Positions 22,001 to 30,848 of a stretch of DNA of 64,000 nt are shown piece after piece; positions within the stretch are counted from its first letter, which is position 1, and each line of letters opens with the position of its first letter. The notes below the pieces were generated by a model. That model made no database searches. It was not told the DNA's origin and was given only the letters and a program-made list of their open reading frames with translations. Where the stretch lies: assembly GCA_022570795.1 (NCBI GenBank), contig JAKUDP010000013.1:558001-622000 (forward strand), read 5' to 3'. A program made the position numbers and the translations under genes. The stretch is from Sphaerulina vaccinii. Its lineage: Eukaryota > Ascomycota > Dothideomycetes > Mycosphaerellales > Mycosphaerellaceae.

Positions 22001-24149
22001 CACCCACACCTCAACAGTGAGCATCACAGGGAGACACACTATCAACATCTGGCGTGCTATGCGGTCCGAGCTCAACCTACTACAGTACACAATGGAGAAC
22101 GTCGTCTTTCACTTGTTGCACAGGCGAATCCCTCACTACTCGTATGCGACGCTCACTCGCTGGTACAAGAGTGACAGACCGCGTGACTTTGCAAAAGTCC
22201 TGGACTATCTTCTCACTCGCACGAAGCTGGACCTAGAGATTCTGGATGCGAATGAACTTATTCCTCGAACTTCTGAGCAAGCGCGACTGCTTGGCGTCGA
22301 CTTCTTCTCAGTCTTCAGTCGTGGGTCGCAATTCAAGGTCGAATCACTCATGTTTCGTATTGCGAAGCCAGAGTCATTCGTCCTAGTCTCTCCGAGCAGA
22401 AAGCAGGTTGGCGGACAAAACGCATTGGAGTGTCTGCCACTGGTCATGGAGCCGCAGTCAGCGTTCTACAATAGCCCTCTTCTGGTGCTTGACTTCCAGA
22501 GTTTGTATCCCAGCGTCATGATAGCGTACAACTACTGCTATTCGACGTGTCTTGGTCGGATTACCAACTGGCGTGGCACGAACAAGATGGGATTTGCAGA
22601 CTTCAAGCGCCATCCTGGCCTCCTTGAGCTCACAAAAGACAAGCTCAACATCGCACCAAACGGAATGATGTATGTTAAGCCCGAGATGCGCAAATCACTC
22701 CTGGCAAAGATGTTGGGTGAGATTTTGGAGACTAGGGTCATGGTCAAGAGCGGCATGAAAGTTGATAAGGATGACAAGACACTACAGCAACTCCTCAACA
22801 ACAGGCAGCTCGCACTGAAACTGATCGCTAATGTCACCTACGGGTACACCTCAGCTAGCTTCTCGGGTCGTATGCCGTGTTCCGAAATAGCAGACAGTAT
22901 CGTCCAGACTGGTCGCGAAACGCTCGAGAAGGCTATCGCGCTGATTCATTCCGTTGAACGCTGGGGAGCGGAAGTGGTGTACGGCGACACGGACTCACTC
23001 TTCGTGTACCTCAAAGGACGTACAAAGGACGATGCCTTCCGTATAGGCGACGAGATTGCTAAAGCAGTCACCGACAAGAATCCTCGACCTGTCAAGCTTA
23101 AGTTTGAGAAGGTATACCACCCATGCGTTCTGCTCGCCAAGAAGCGCTACGTTGGCTTCAAGTACGAGAGTCCCTCGCAGAAGGAACCTGACTTTGATGC
23201 CAAAGGGATCGAGACAGTACGACGAGATGGTACGCCAGTTGAGCAGAAGATTGAGGAGAAGGCTCTCAAACTTCTCTTCCGCACATCCGATCTCAGCCAA
23301 GTCAAGGCCTACTTTCAAGGTCAATGCACCAAGATTCTTACTGGACGCTTTTCGGTTCAGGACTTCTGCTTCGCAAAGGAAGTCAAGCTGGGAACGTATG
23401 CAGACAAAGGTCCTCCACCTCCTGGCGCTCTCATTGCCACACGTCGCATGCTCAAAGACCCTCGACAAGAACCTCAATATGGAGAGCGTGTCCCGTATGT
23501 TGTTGTGGCAGGTGCTCCTGGCGCAAGACTGTGGGAACGTTGCGTTGAACCCGAACAGCTCATTCGTGACGAAGACGCTGAATTGGACGCAGAGTATTAC
23601 ATCAACAAGAACTTGATCCCGCCGCTCGAGAGGATCTTTAATCTCGTGGGAGCGAATGTCAGGACCTGGTGGGAGGAGCTCCCCAAGGTTCAGCGAATCC
23701 GGCAGCTGGGAGGTGTACATCAAGAGAGCGCATTTGGCGTAAAAAATGCACGTAAGACCATGGAGAGTTACATGGGCAGCTCCTTATGTGTCGTTTGTCG
23801 GACAAAGCTTCTCCCTCCGAAGCCTGCTTCTGACGATACAGATGAGCCAGAGGAACTTGAGCTGCCCCTCTGCTCGACATGTAGGCATTCTACAGCCTCG
23901 TCTTCGTTGAATGTCATGCGTCGAAAGCTCCAGGCAGCAGAAGCAAAAGCGAACTCGATGCATAATGTTTGCCGAAGCTGTGCTGGTCTCGCCTTCGACG
24001 AGGACATCAAGTGCGACAGCAGAGATTGTCCAGTGTTTTATTCGAGGGTAAAGACAGATACACAGCTAAAGGGGGCAAGACGCGGCGTAGGCTCAGTGCT
24101 TGAAGCACTGGAAGAGGAAGTGAGCAGTCGAGAAAGTCTGGAGTGGTAA
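19005..24149 (+). CDS. REV3: DNA polymerase zeta catalytic subunit
   Basis: One exon of 1714 residues, a family-B polymerase for error-prone translesion synthesis, acting with Rev7 and Rev1. The N-terminus (DVFRIRLNCIDH) and exonuclease-like region are followed by a long low-complexity insert (about 400-700). Polymerase motifs are DFQSLYPSVMIAYNYCYS (from residue 1163), LIANVTYGYTSASFSGRMPC, and the catalytic YGDTDS (from residue 1326). Two C-terminal cysteine clusters follow. CVVCRTK...CSTC starts at 1595 (CysA, zinc) and CRSCAG...CDSRDC at 1656 (CysB, the 4Fe-4S site that binds the Pol31/Pol32 accessory subunits). Everything needed for activity appears present. The stop lies 14 bp from the stop of the convergent exonuclease gene. 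Confidence 0.96.
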   Translation: MDRKDKKEDVFRIRLNCIDHAQYAPNTLDTPIWGPRSLSATQRVQLPDVPVIRVWGSTETGQKACVHIHGAFPYLYLPYTESIEGSHVNQYIASLRSSIDHAMCLSYRRNPYDNPRNATFVAHISLVKGVPFFGYNVGYKYYLKVYLLNPMHITRFSDLLQQGAILRQHFQPYEAHLQYLLQWMCDFNLYGCAYIEVAKAQFRTPVPVWEELDDLAHLWHDRSIDAKDILDEERFPRQSHCQLEVDIRVEDILNRNAIQARPLHHSFIERLASLENLPPEEKLVHSMAGLWKDETRRRKLRMGITDPSSSPFPPEALVSMSADPRNDSKGGWIHEEEFRQAIAELAEQEKKQRGGSHLSFESFGSQKDDQDDGVQTVLESVSELFHSTLETKWEKMAQEARAREQQPYEMSFEDFMVTQLPPHRAAVVDESSIAQIGEDEGYLSDEEAAKELALTQKQKLREARSADMVEAKVNGSPVQVRAEAELTNDAASPRSTDTGTLRSSLKRPAVNDSQTPFKKVRLETEESSPRAKYRQFRVKDTKNTSYLEGASPRPGGAGFAAPPAAQARNSSAAAGGTVDMPPSAQLPPSQRSTNSSQGEKIPFPSVKHPHEPETARRLSQRGDLAHLSRKASQRSQKDALISSDGPGISKSLSSPANCRRPLAPAAACSYANAFTLSPALSALVFGTLPPTFDEVAATIDPSVIYQDAYYSDEADVPERVREYAGQEFRLASTTLPFLPVFDSEGAVAQGERQNKADADFALSRRRWQCSLKTWEIMTPPPSCSEVKGWLRTKKPPKLNDLDRLDVDGPPTTSQLKRKNKPPPELSQIEGPTQRNKHGFKYSQKKASTSVQHETGYMSTMSLEVHVNSRADLAPDPERDEVNMVVWCIADEQMDEHTKLGIVVLIQDDEDLPAKVRKAVGNDVQIDSEDNELDLINRMVDIVREYDIDILTGYEVHNNSWGYLIERARLQYEFNLPDEFSRMKSHSKGRFGKDADRWGFTHTSTVSITGRHTINIWRAMRSELNLLQYTMENVVFHLLHRRIPHYSYATLTRWYKSDRPRDFAKVLDYLLTRTKLDLEILDANELIPRTSEQARLLGVDFFSVFSRGSQFKVESLMFRIAKPESFVLVSPSRKQVGGQNALECLPLVMEPQSAFYNSPLLVLDFQSLYPSVMIAYNYCYSTCLGRITNWRGTNKMGFADFKRHPGLLELTKDKLNIAPNGMMYVKPEMRKSLLAKMLGEILETRVMVKSGMKVDKDDKTLQQLLNNRQLALKLIANVTYGYTSASFSGRMPCSEIADSIVQTGRETLEKAIALIHSVERWGAEVVYGDTDSLFVYLKGRTKDDAFRIGDEIAKAVTDKNPRPVKLKFEKVYHPCVLLAKKRYVGFKYESPSQKEPDFDAKGIETVRRDGTPVEQKIEEKALKLLFRTSDLSQVKAYFQGQCTKILTGRFSVQDFCFAKEVKLGTYADKGPPPPGALIATRRMLKDPRQEPQYGERVPYVVVAGAPGARLWERCVEPEQLIRDEDAELDAEYYINKNLIPPLERIFNLVGANVRTWWEELPKVQRIRQLGGVHQESAFGVKNARKTMESYMGSSLCVVCRTKLLPPKPASDDTDEPEELELPLCSTCRHSTASSSLNVMRRKLQAAEAKANSMHNVCRSCAGLAFDEDIKCDSRDCPVFYSRVKTDTQLKGARRGVGSVLEALEEEVSSRESLEW

Positions 24150-24163
24150 CTGAGCATACAAGA

Positions 24164-25111
24164 CTACACCCAAAGCAGACCAAGTGCTTCACTCACAAAA
24201 TCTAATTGTTCCAGCTCTTCTCTACGATCTGTCTCGGCGCAGTATCTCGGTTCAGGCACATCATGTCGGGCAATCTTTCCCAGCTGTCCATGCCCATCAG
24301 GGCTTCTCTCGGCAAGCAACGCAAGCGCTACTTGGAGAGTATAGTGCGCGTCGTTACCTGCGCAATGCAGTGAGTTCTGCCGCCAAGGTATACTCATCAT
24401 GTGCATCAGCTGTTCTAGAGGCCCACTCCTTCCCATGACAGTCCGCGCCAGTTCATGAGTATCGACGATGCCTTCTATTGGCAAGTCTTCGAGATGTACG
24501 CGCAGATCGTCCAGAATACGAAGCTCATTGAGAATGCCATGACAAATTAGGACGACCCGACACCCAGCTTCTTGCTGTAAAGACTGGATGTGGTCGATGA
24601 TGGTGTTCCCTATGAGACCAGAAGGAACCCGTGTCGTCGGACCGTGCATGAACTTACGCTCACGATTCTTCCTTGTGGCAAAGTTCGTGGTGTAGATGAT
24701 GTCCTTATCCGGCGTCCTTGATGCTACTGCCTTCGAGCCAATACTTGCGAAGCCCACTTCAGAGACGCCCTTCTCCGCGACTGTGCCTTCAATGTCCAAG
24801 GCTACAAGCACAACATTCTGGCTCGGCTCTTTGTCATTGCTTGCAGTCGCCACGAAGTCCTGCAAGGCCATTTGTCCTGCCTTGCGATATGGCAGTATGC
24901 GGCTTTGTCCAGTCAACCGTCTCTCCAACTTGACAAAAGCTGCCATTGCTTCTTCTTCCTGATACATGACATCCTTGTAGCTAGGTCGGTACGCCTGGAA
25001 GTACTTCTTGCAGTCATAATCATAGTGCTCCCGCAGCTTGCAGCGCACAACTGGGTCGCCAGTGTACCAGCACTTGCGCCATGCCCTGTATTCGCTTGGT
25101 CGGGCCTTCAT
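24164..25111 (-). CDS. Gfd2-like DEDDh 3'-5' exonuclease-domain protein
   Basis: A single frame of 315 residues from the first ATG at 25111. An in-frame extension to 25177 starts with TTG and is not used. The N-terminal part is basic and aromatic (RAWRKCWYTGDP). From residue about 118 there is an RNase-H-fold nuclease: VALDIEGT (the D-x-E of motif I), CHGILNELRILDDL (motif II) and LHCAGNDAHYTLQVAL (motif III, with His and Asp). This matches fungal Gfd2/YDR514C-type proteins. Gfd2 was linked to mRNA export in yeast through Dbp5; the substrate here is unknown. It is tail-to-tail with REV3, so their 3' UTRs must overlap. Confidence 0.8.
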   Translation of the reverse strand: MKARPSEYRAWRKCWYTGDPVVRCKLREHYDYDCKKYFQAYRPSYKDVMYQEEEAMAAFVKLERRLTGQSRILPYRKAGQMALQDFVATASNDKEPSQNVVLVALDIEGTVAEKGVSEVGFASIGSKAVASRTPDKDIIYTTNFATRKNRERKFMHGPTTRVPSGLIGNTIIDHIQSLQQEAGCRVVLICHGILNELRILDDLRVHLEDLPIEGIVDTHELARTVMGRSGPLEQLMHMMSIPWRQNSLHCAGNDAHYTLQVALALLAERSPDGHGQLGKIARHDVPEPRYCAETDRREELEQLDFVSEALGLLWV

Positions 25112-26513
25112 GGTGCCTTCTTGTGTTCTGCACGGTTTGTCTGTGAGGAGCTCTTCTGATTTCAAGCACGACTTCAAGATTTTGGGGACGAATTTGCAAG
25201 TGACACGTCACACTTATAGTCTTCACCAGGATGACTCAGCAGGATCACATTAGCGGCCAGAAGTAGGTTTGTGTAAGACCCGAGGTACACGTATCTCGTG
25301 CCATCTGGATGTGTCTCGTGGCAGATAACGAAGGTTCCTAGGCTCTAACATGTCGATCGTCACCGCTGCACACTGTCTGGACTTCGAGCTGCATGAGTGG
25401 CAGAAAACGCGAGAAATGATCAACATAGGCCGAATTCGCGATCAGATGTCTCCTCATATCTGCGTGCTGTATCGTCCGGGACTTGAGCTTACTCTGAGTG
25501 ATGTGGTGTAGGGGCATCGTTTCCTGATGTCGCTACCTCGCTGCTGGTCACGACCTGCCTCGCCCACTTCTGGCAGTCGCGAACAAATGCACTCGCAGTA
25601 ACTGCGCTGGTCCTGCTCCTACTCTGGACACCGCTGGCGCTCGACATGGAGGTATATATTCTGGACTAAATGCTGATGTCCATACAAGTCGGAGAGGCGG
25701 CATGGTGTACGCAGCCGTTTAATAGCCGGCCGAGCTTCGGGTATGTCTCGAAACACGCCCTCTACACTCTCGCCTTGGAACAGATCTGTTGACATGTCAC
25801 TTCTGCTCCAGCTCTGCGGGTTCGAATCCCGTCTCCGACGCAAACATTACTTTTTTGGAAGTGGCTCACAATCCAGCTGGACCTATGCTGCGATTCAGCT
25901 CAGGCCTTCTTACATCGATGTCTTGCACTTCGAAAGTGATCTGAGCTACTCACGGCTTGTGGCATGGCCGCATGGGATGGGTGTGGGCTCTAAATACCAA
26001 AAGATTATATGTGGGGCGAGCCAAGGCAGAGAGGGCAAGGCCTGATGGCAGGAGAGAAGGAGTGGTCATGCAGCTGCTCAAAGCCTGCTGAGTGAGCAAC
26101 TCAGCAACAAGCAGGAATCATACCCACAGCAGAAACGTAAATGTTGAGTGAGGATTGACGACGATCCGTAATCTGTAGGAGCTTGCAAAGGAGCTACACC
26201 GCAAAATTACGTTACAGCATTCATGTCTTCACTCCCGTCGCTTCGTCCGCTAGTACGAAGCACGGAGCTGAGTAGACAAGGCGGCAACGGCCCATGTTCC
26301 TTGATCCTAGTATCTACTAGTAATGCATAACACATACCAAGTGCCAAGAATCTCAGTACACTTTTCATTCATCGGAACACGCGCATGGCTCCACCAACTA
26401 CCTTCCCTTCAATCGCAAGCTCACGACCACGACGGTGTCCCGCGCGATACTTAGCTGCTGCGTTGCGTTGCGTGCCCAAACTCAACATCAACACACCTCC
26501 TATCCCCAGTGTT
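25112..26513. other. Intergenic region apart from a tRNA-like element
   Basis: 1.4 kb without a supported protein gene. It holds the exonuclease promoter, the tRNA-like element at 25688-25855, and a perfect 8-bp inverted repeat (TGCTGAGT/ACTCAGCA) around 26085-26106. Confidence 0.5.
25688..25855 (+). other. tRNA-like element with long insertion, Pol III signals
   Basis: GTCGGAG at 25688-25694 pairs perfectly with CTCCGAC at 25833-25839, followed by discriminator G. A D-arm-like hairpin (GCG, loop with GG, CGC) lies at 25697-25712. A T-arm (GCGGG-TTCGAAT-CCCGT) lies at 25816-25832 and contains the B box GGTTCGAATCC. T6 at 25850-25855 would terminate Pol III. An anticodon-arm-like hairpin at 25714-25730 has one mismatch, and some 85 nt then separate it from the T arm. 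That is too long for a normal variable arm and does not fit a standard intron at position 37/38. It may be a degenerate tRNA, a tRNA with an unusual insertion, or a tRNA-derived element. Confidence 0.35.
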
Positions 26514-26852
26514 CTATTTGCACAGCAACTTCGGAATCTTTCCCTGCCGACAGTACTCAGAGATGATCATTCCGAGCGTAGGATGATCTCCATCACCCAG
26601 TCCCTTCTTCTCCAGTCTCTTGGTAGCTAGGGGCCTTGGGCATAGGAACGACCATGGGCAGTCATCATCGTCCGCCGCTGACTTCTCTGTCACTTTCACG
26701 TTGCGTGCATCCAAGCCGTCCTCATAATTTGGAGGTTGTGCGACTGTTACTTCAGACACCTTTGCTTCGGAGATCGAATTTGTGGGAAGAGCGTTGGCTT
26801 TGGCTGCGAAAGTGGCCGCCGCCATGATGATGATAGTGGAGGAGAGCTTCAT
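26514..26852 (-). CDS. Small secreted protein, four cysteines
   Basis: 112 residues from ATG 26852. The N-terminus (MKLSSTIIIMAAATFAAKAN) is a clear signal peptide, probably cut near residues 20-22. The mature part is small and charged, with four cysteines at 65, 71, 101 and 111 (CPWSFLC and YC...LLCK), enough for two disulphides, and a KR dibasic site at 78-79. No known family is recognised. Size, signal and cysteines fit a candidate effector or surface peptide, but that is inference only. A GC-poor leader of about 150 bp precedes it. Confidence 0.65.
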   Translation of the reverse strand: MKLSSTIIIMAAATFAAKANALPTNSISEAKVSEVTVAQPPNYEDGLDARNVKVTEKSAADDDDCPWSFLCPRPLATKRLEKKGLGDGDHPTLGMIISEYCRQGKIPKLLCK

Positions 26853-27271
26853 GGTTGGGTTGTTGTTCTTGTCTTGCCGTTGGTGGCTGGGTTTGAATCT
26901 GTCGTTGTATGTTGGTTGTGATAAGGATCCAGTTGTGAAGAAAGTGTGAGAGATTTATATGTTGAGCGTGATGAGACTTGTGGTAGCAATGTAGCGAAGT
27001 GGTGGGCTTTTAAAGCATATTCTTTGTCGCTACCATGTCACGAGAAGTGTAAAGCTTCCTTAAGCATAAAAGGGTGCAACCACTAGCATACGCCAAGAAA
27101 CTGAGATGGAAAATCAATCTGAGATGGGATAGTCGCTCAGCGTGAAGTATGAAACTGTCATGACTTGGAGGCTGAAAAAGGCCGCGGGCAGTAGGTGCCC
27201 CTGTGCAAGTTCTAATATGGACCGACACTGACATGAAGTCGTCAAAGAAGGAAAATCTGGTTCAGGTGCTT
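26853..27271. promoter_or_regulatory. Intergenic region upstream of the small secreted protein
   Basis: 419 bp holding the promoter of the small secreted protein and the 3' end of the lactonase gene. No other gene is seen. Confidence 0.45.
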
Positions 27272-28492
27272 CTAGTATCCTGCCAGTCCCGCCAAGCCAA
27301 CCACACCTGACCTTTGAGCCTCGTCCCACACCACAGCTGTCACGTTCCCAGCAATCGGAAATCTTGCTACCGGCTCTTGAATGAGACCTGTCGCCACATC
27401 GCGCTTGAGGATTGCCACAGCTCCACTCAATTGCAGTCCAACTGCTACCAGGTTACCAGCAGCATTTGTCTCAAAGTGTCGCGGGTAGCTTCCGCCAGCT
27501 GGCCATAGTTGATAAACTGCAGTCAAATTGCCATTCTCGCCAAGCTGAAAGGTGCTGATCGAGTCTGACTTTCCAATAGCGTTAGGAAGCGTGAACGTGG
27601 TGTCGTTGCGATTCGAGATCAACAGGTACCGGTTATCAGGCGACACTTGAATCTCAGCTGGTGCATTGCGTTGCGGAAGCTTGAAAAGACCAGTCGTGCT
27701 GAGGTAGCCGATGTCCTCGAATTCAAGACCAGAGCCATCGGTGGTGTACTTTATAGCATAGCCGGTTACTGTAGCAGCCAGCTCGCTGACCAAGTACATA
27801 TATGTCGTGCCGCCTGGAACATTGTAGGGTGTCCAGAATGCCAAGTGACGTGGACCAGATCCGGGTGCTGCCACAAGGGACTCCAATTCTTTGAGCTTCA
27901 AGTCCTTAACGCTCCAGCTGAAGACACGAACAAGGTCGGCGCCTAGGTCGGGTGCGAGTATATATCGCCCAGTTGGGTCGAGAATCACCTCATGGGGATG
28001 GGGTGAGTCTTGGCGATCGGCGTCTGGACCAGGCGAAGACATGTTGAAGAAGAACTGCTCGTTCAAGGTGATGTTGCCGGAAGATGAGACAGTGTAGGTC
28101 GTGACTGCTGAGCCGCCATAGTGCGCCAAAGCGATACCACGCTCACTAGCAGATGGGTCGCCATAGACTGCCGCACTGACTGGCCCGTTGGCTGTGGTAA
28201 TATTTGCGATACGGGTGAGGCTGCCATCCGAGTTCATCGTGAATGAAGCTAAAGATCCATTTGGCGTTGACAGACCTTCGTTGGCGCAGAACAATAGCCC
28301 TCGATTCGAGTCGATGGTCAGCCATGCAGGATTTGGTCCACATCCAGTGTTGATAGCAGTTCTGTTCAGTCCATAGGTGCCATTCGTCTCAGTAAGTGAC
28401 AAAGTCGTGATGTTGCCGCTGTAGTCAGCTACCAACAGATTCGAAGCTGAAGCAGCTGTCGCGCCCAGCGCGAGGTATGATGAGAAGCGCAT
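27272..28492 (-). CDS. Secreted lactonase-type beta-propeller protein
   Basis: 406 residues starting at ATG 28492 (MRFSSYLALGATAASA, a signal peptide). Upstream in-frame codons to 28588 lack this signal and are rejected. The chain has the repeated strand pattern of the seven-bladed lactonase propeller (PF10282, 6-phosphogluconolactonase-like/carboxy-muconate cyclase). Examples are PHPHEVILDPTGRYILAPDL, GPRHLAFW, APAEIQVSPDNRYLLISNRN and GGSYPRHFETNAAGNLVAVG. The D-P-x-G and N-R-N turns are diagnostic. As an exported form it is unlikely to serve the pentose phosphate pathway; a lactone substrate outside the cell is possible. Several N-glycosylation sites. No break seen. Confidence 0.88.
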   Translation of the reverse strand: MRFSSYLALGATAASASNLLVADYSGNITTLSLTETNGTYGLNRTAINTGCGPNPAWLTIDSNRGLLFCANEGLSTPNGSLASFTMNSDGSLTRIANITTANGPVSAAVYGDPSASERGIALAHYGGSAVTTYTVSSSGNITLNEQFFFNMSSPGPDADRQDSPHPHEVILDPTGRYILAPDLGADLVRVFSWSVKDLKLKELESLVAAPGSGPRHLAFWTPYNVPGGTTYMYLVSELAATVTGYAIKYTTDGSGLEFEDIGYLSTTGLFKLPQRNAPAEIQVSPDNRYLLISNRNDTTFTLPNAIGKSDSISTFQLGENGNLTAVYQLWPAGGSYPRHFETNAAGNLVAVGLQLSGAVAILKRDVATGLIQEPVARFPIAGNVTAVVWDEAQRSGVVGLAGLAGY

Positions 28493-29522
28493 ATCTGAAG
28501 TCGAAGCGGGTATATACAGTCCAAGAGCTTGCTGATACGCCGTGGTTTCTGGATCCTTTTGTAGGTCTTGACTGGTGGCTGATGTCAATCGCGGTGCTGT
28601 TGCGGTCTTATCCCCTCAAGCAGCACGTGGCATAGGTAATTGGCGTCTTGGTGAATGCGTTCATGTGAGATACCACGAAGTCGGCCCGGACCCGATTCGA
28701 ATTCCGTGAAGTTCTGTGGGTAGGTGAAGCTGAAGGAACGCCACCAATATGCAGGTACAGTCAGTCAAATGCGGTAAGCCGATCCTGCTGCTGGAGGAAG
28801 TGCGATCCTGCGGTCAGTCACGGGCTTTTGCGGACTGATTGATGTCGTGAAGGAGGCCTTCACGCACGGCAGATAACGTGTCATGGCCACCTTATATAGC
28901 AGAGATGAGCTCATGACATGGCCAAGTCGATAGCCTCAACACAATGCCGGTCAGCACGTGGAGCCGAAGGGATGTGCAGATGTGCAGGGCGCTTCGGATG
29001 TCGCTGCAGCGAACCAATTCCACCTCTGTCGCGAGGCTGAGACTTCTTACTTCTCTGTGACCTGGAGAGCACCGCGTCGCTACCGATGGGGATGCATATT
29101 CTGACAGAATTGATGGAAGTTGGCTGACATGGCTGTGTTTCGAGATGGAAGTTGTGCGACGAAGATGAGGACGAAGCGACGTCCAAGAAATGTGGCCCAA
29201 AGTGTCTCAGACCTCCACATTGTCAAGGATCAGTCGCGGGGTGCGACATCGGCCAAGAATTGCGAATACGCTGAGGTGGCCACCAAAAGAGGAGAAATGC
29301 AACATCAACAGGCTTCGAGACTGTATTCTACCGCAGTTGGACCTATCGAGAGTATATATATCCGCCGGAGCCTTCTGCCACCATCTCTCTCCACACCGAA
29401 CTTGGACCATGGGCCCCGCAGGGCTTGACTAGAGTCGCTCAAGAAGACTGTGTGTTTGGAAGTGTGCTGAATATGAACATGCCCGAATATCATGAAAGAC
29501 TCCTGGGTGTGCTCCACGTCGC
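28493..29522. other. Intergenic region, 1.0 kb, no supported gene
   Basis: Contains the lactonase promoter and the 3' end of the DUF1275 gene. Short frames of 60-100 codons on both strands show no domain. Confidence 0.5.
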
Positions 29523-30456
29523 TCAAGAGAAAACAGAAAGACTTCTCTCCCGTTGTCGTCTACTCTTATTGAAGAAGAACATGGCCAACACCAACACCTT
29601 CACCAGCCCAGCTAACAGCATACAAAACGCAGTAGAGACATACCGGTAGGCTGGCGCTCCAATGAAACTCCCAATCACCAGCGTTACCAAGAAGACAATC
29701 CTCCGATTCCTACTGCGGTTCTTGCAGATGGGAGCAAAGAATCTCTTGTCGACAAATAAATCAACATAAGCGGCCGTAGCTTGTGTAGTCGGGATCTCAG
29801 GCATACCCAACTGCCTGCTCATGGCGACCTGAGCTCCTGCCGCGAAGGCCAGAAGTCCAATGGAAGATAAGACGCTTGGACTGTTTCTGACACTTCCATT
29901 GTTACCATACGTCCCGGTAGGGTAAACGTGGGCGAGGAGAGCTGCAATGAGGACCATGAGAGTTTGTATCAAGTTCGTGAGTAGAAGCCACCACCGGGAG
30001 TATGCGCATTGGAAGTAGTTTGCGCTTTGACCTGCTGCGAACACTCCAAGATTGAAGAAGCCGAGAGATGTGGCCAGGTGGGCTACGGGCAGCATGAAAT
30101 TTGTTTGTTGACGGGTGCCAAAGAGGGAGAATGCTGATGCTGCGAAGAGGACCGTGTTTCCTGTTTGGTTGGAGACGACTTCACTTGTTCGTCAGCTGGC
30201 GTCCTCTCGAAGGTGACAAGAGGATGGACTTACAGCAGTGAAACTTGGGGAATGTGCATGCATCGATTATGCCAACCTGGAGCGCGAGTGCTGTGAGTTC
30301 TACTTCAAGGAGATGTTGGTCGTTATCCACTTGTGTTTGCAGCCAGTTCATCAGCTTGCTTCGCTTCTTAATAACGACTTCGTGAGTCGTCTCGGCCGTC
30401 TCGATACCCGGCTCCATAATAGTCTGGCTGTCAGTCTTCTCGATATCAGGCTCCAT
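29523..30456 (-). CDS. DUF1275 (YoaK-like) membrane protein
   Basis: Two exons, 30234-30456 and 29523-30178, with a 55-bp intron (CTGAC branch site), giving 292 residues. The acceptor was chosen because it restores the family signature GIIDACTFPKFHCF|VSNQTGNT. An acidic N-terminus (MEPDIEKTD) is followed by about six hydrophobic segments, including LLLTNLIQTLMVLIAALLAH and IVFLVTLVIGSFIGAPAY, and a basic tail. Fungal DUF1275 proteins are multi-pass membrane proteins of unknown transport or redox role. They are common beside oxidoreductases and metabolic clusters. The gene is divergent from the GMC oxidoreductase (392 bp apart). The ATG at 30456 is preferred over an upstream TTG frame. Confidence 0.8.
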
Positions 30457-30848
30457 GCTCAACTGGCTGTCACTACGAGAGTAGCAAGAAATGGCAACTT
30501 CTGGGGGCAAGAGGTATCACGACTGGAGAAGGTGCTATCTTCATGATCTTCTCCATGATGGAAGCTGCGGCCGACTAACAGCATAAACCTTGAGGTTGTA
30601 AGAAGACATGCCCCTCGATCGAAGCTACCAAAGTCCAAGGTGTTGAGCACAGCGATATAATTCCACGTCGCAGAGTCGCTTGAGCGGCTACACGACCTTT
30701 GCTTGCCTTGTTTGTCTTTAACATTTCGTGTAGATGCCATTTCTGGACTAGATCGACCACGATGCGTCATGTGGTAAACATTTCTGATATGCATCAATGT
30801 GCATGCCACTGAAGCTTCTGTTCGCACACAATCTCTCTCGATATTGAT

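Noticed and set aside
26080..26110. Hairpin as a regulatory RNA
   Set aside because: An 8-bp inverted repeat alone is common by chance; no other RNA feature nearby.
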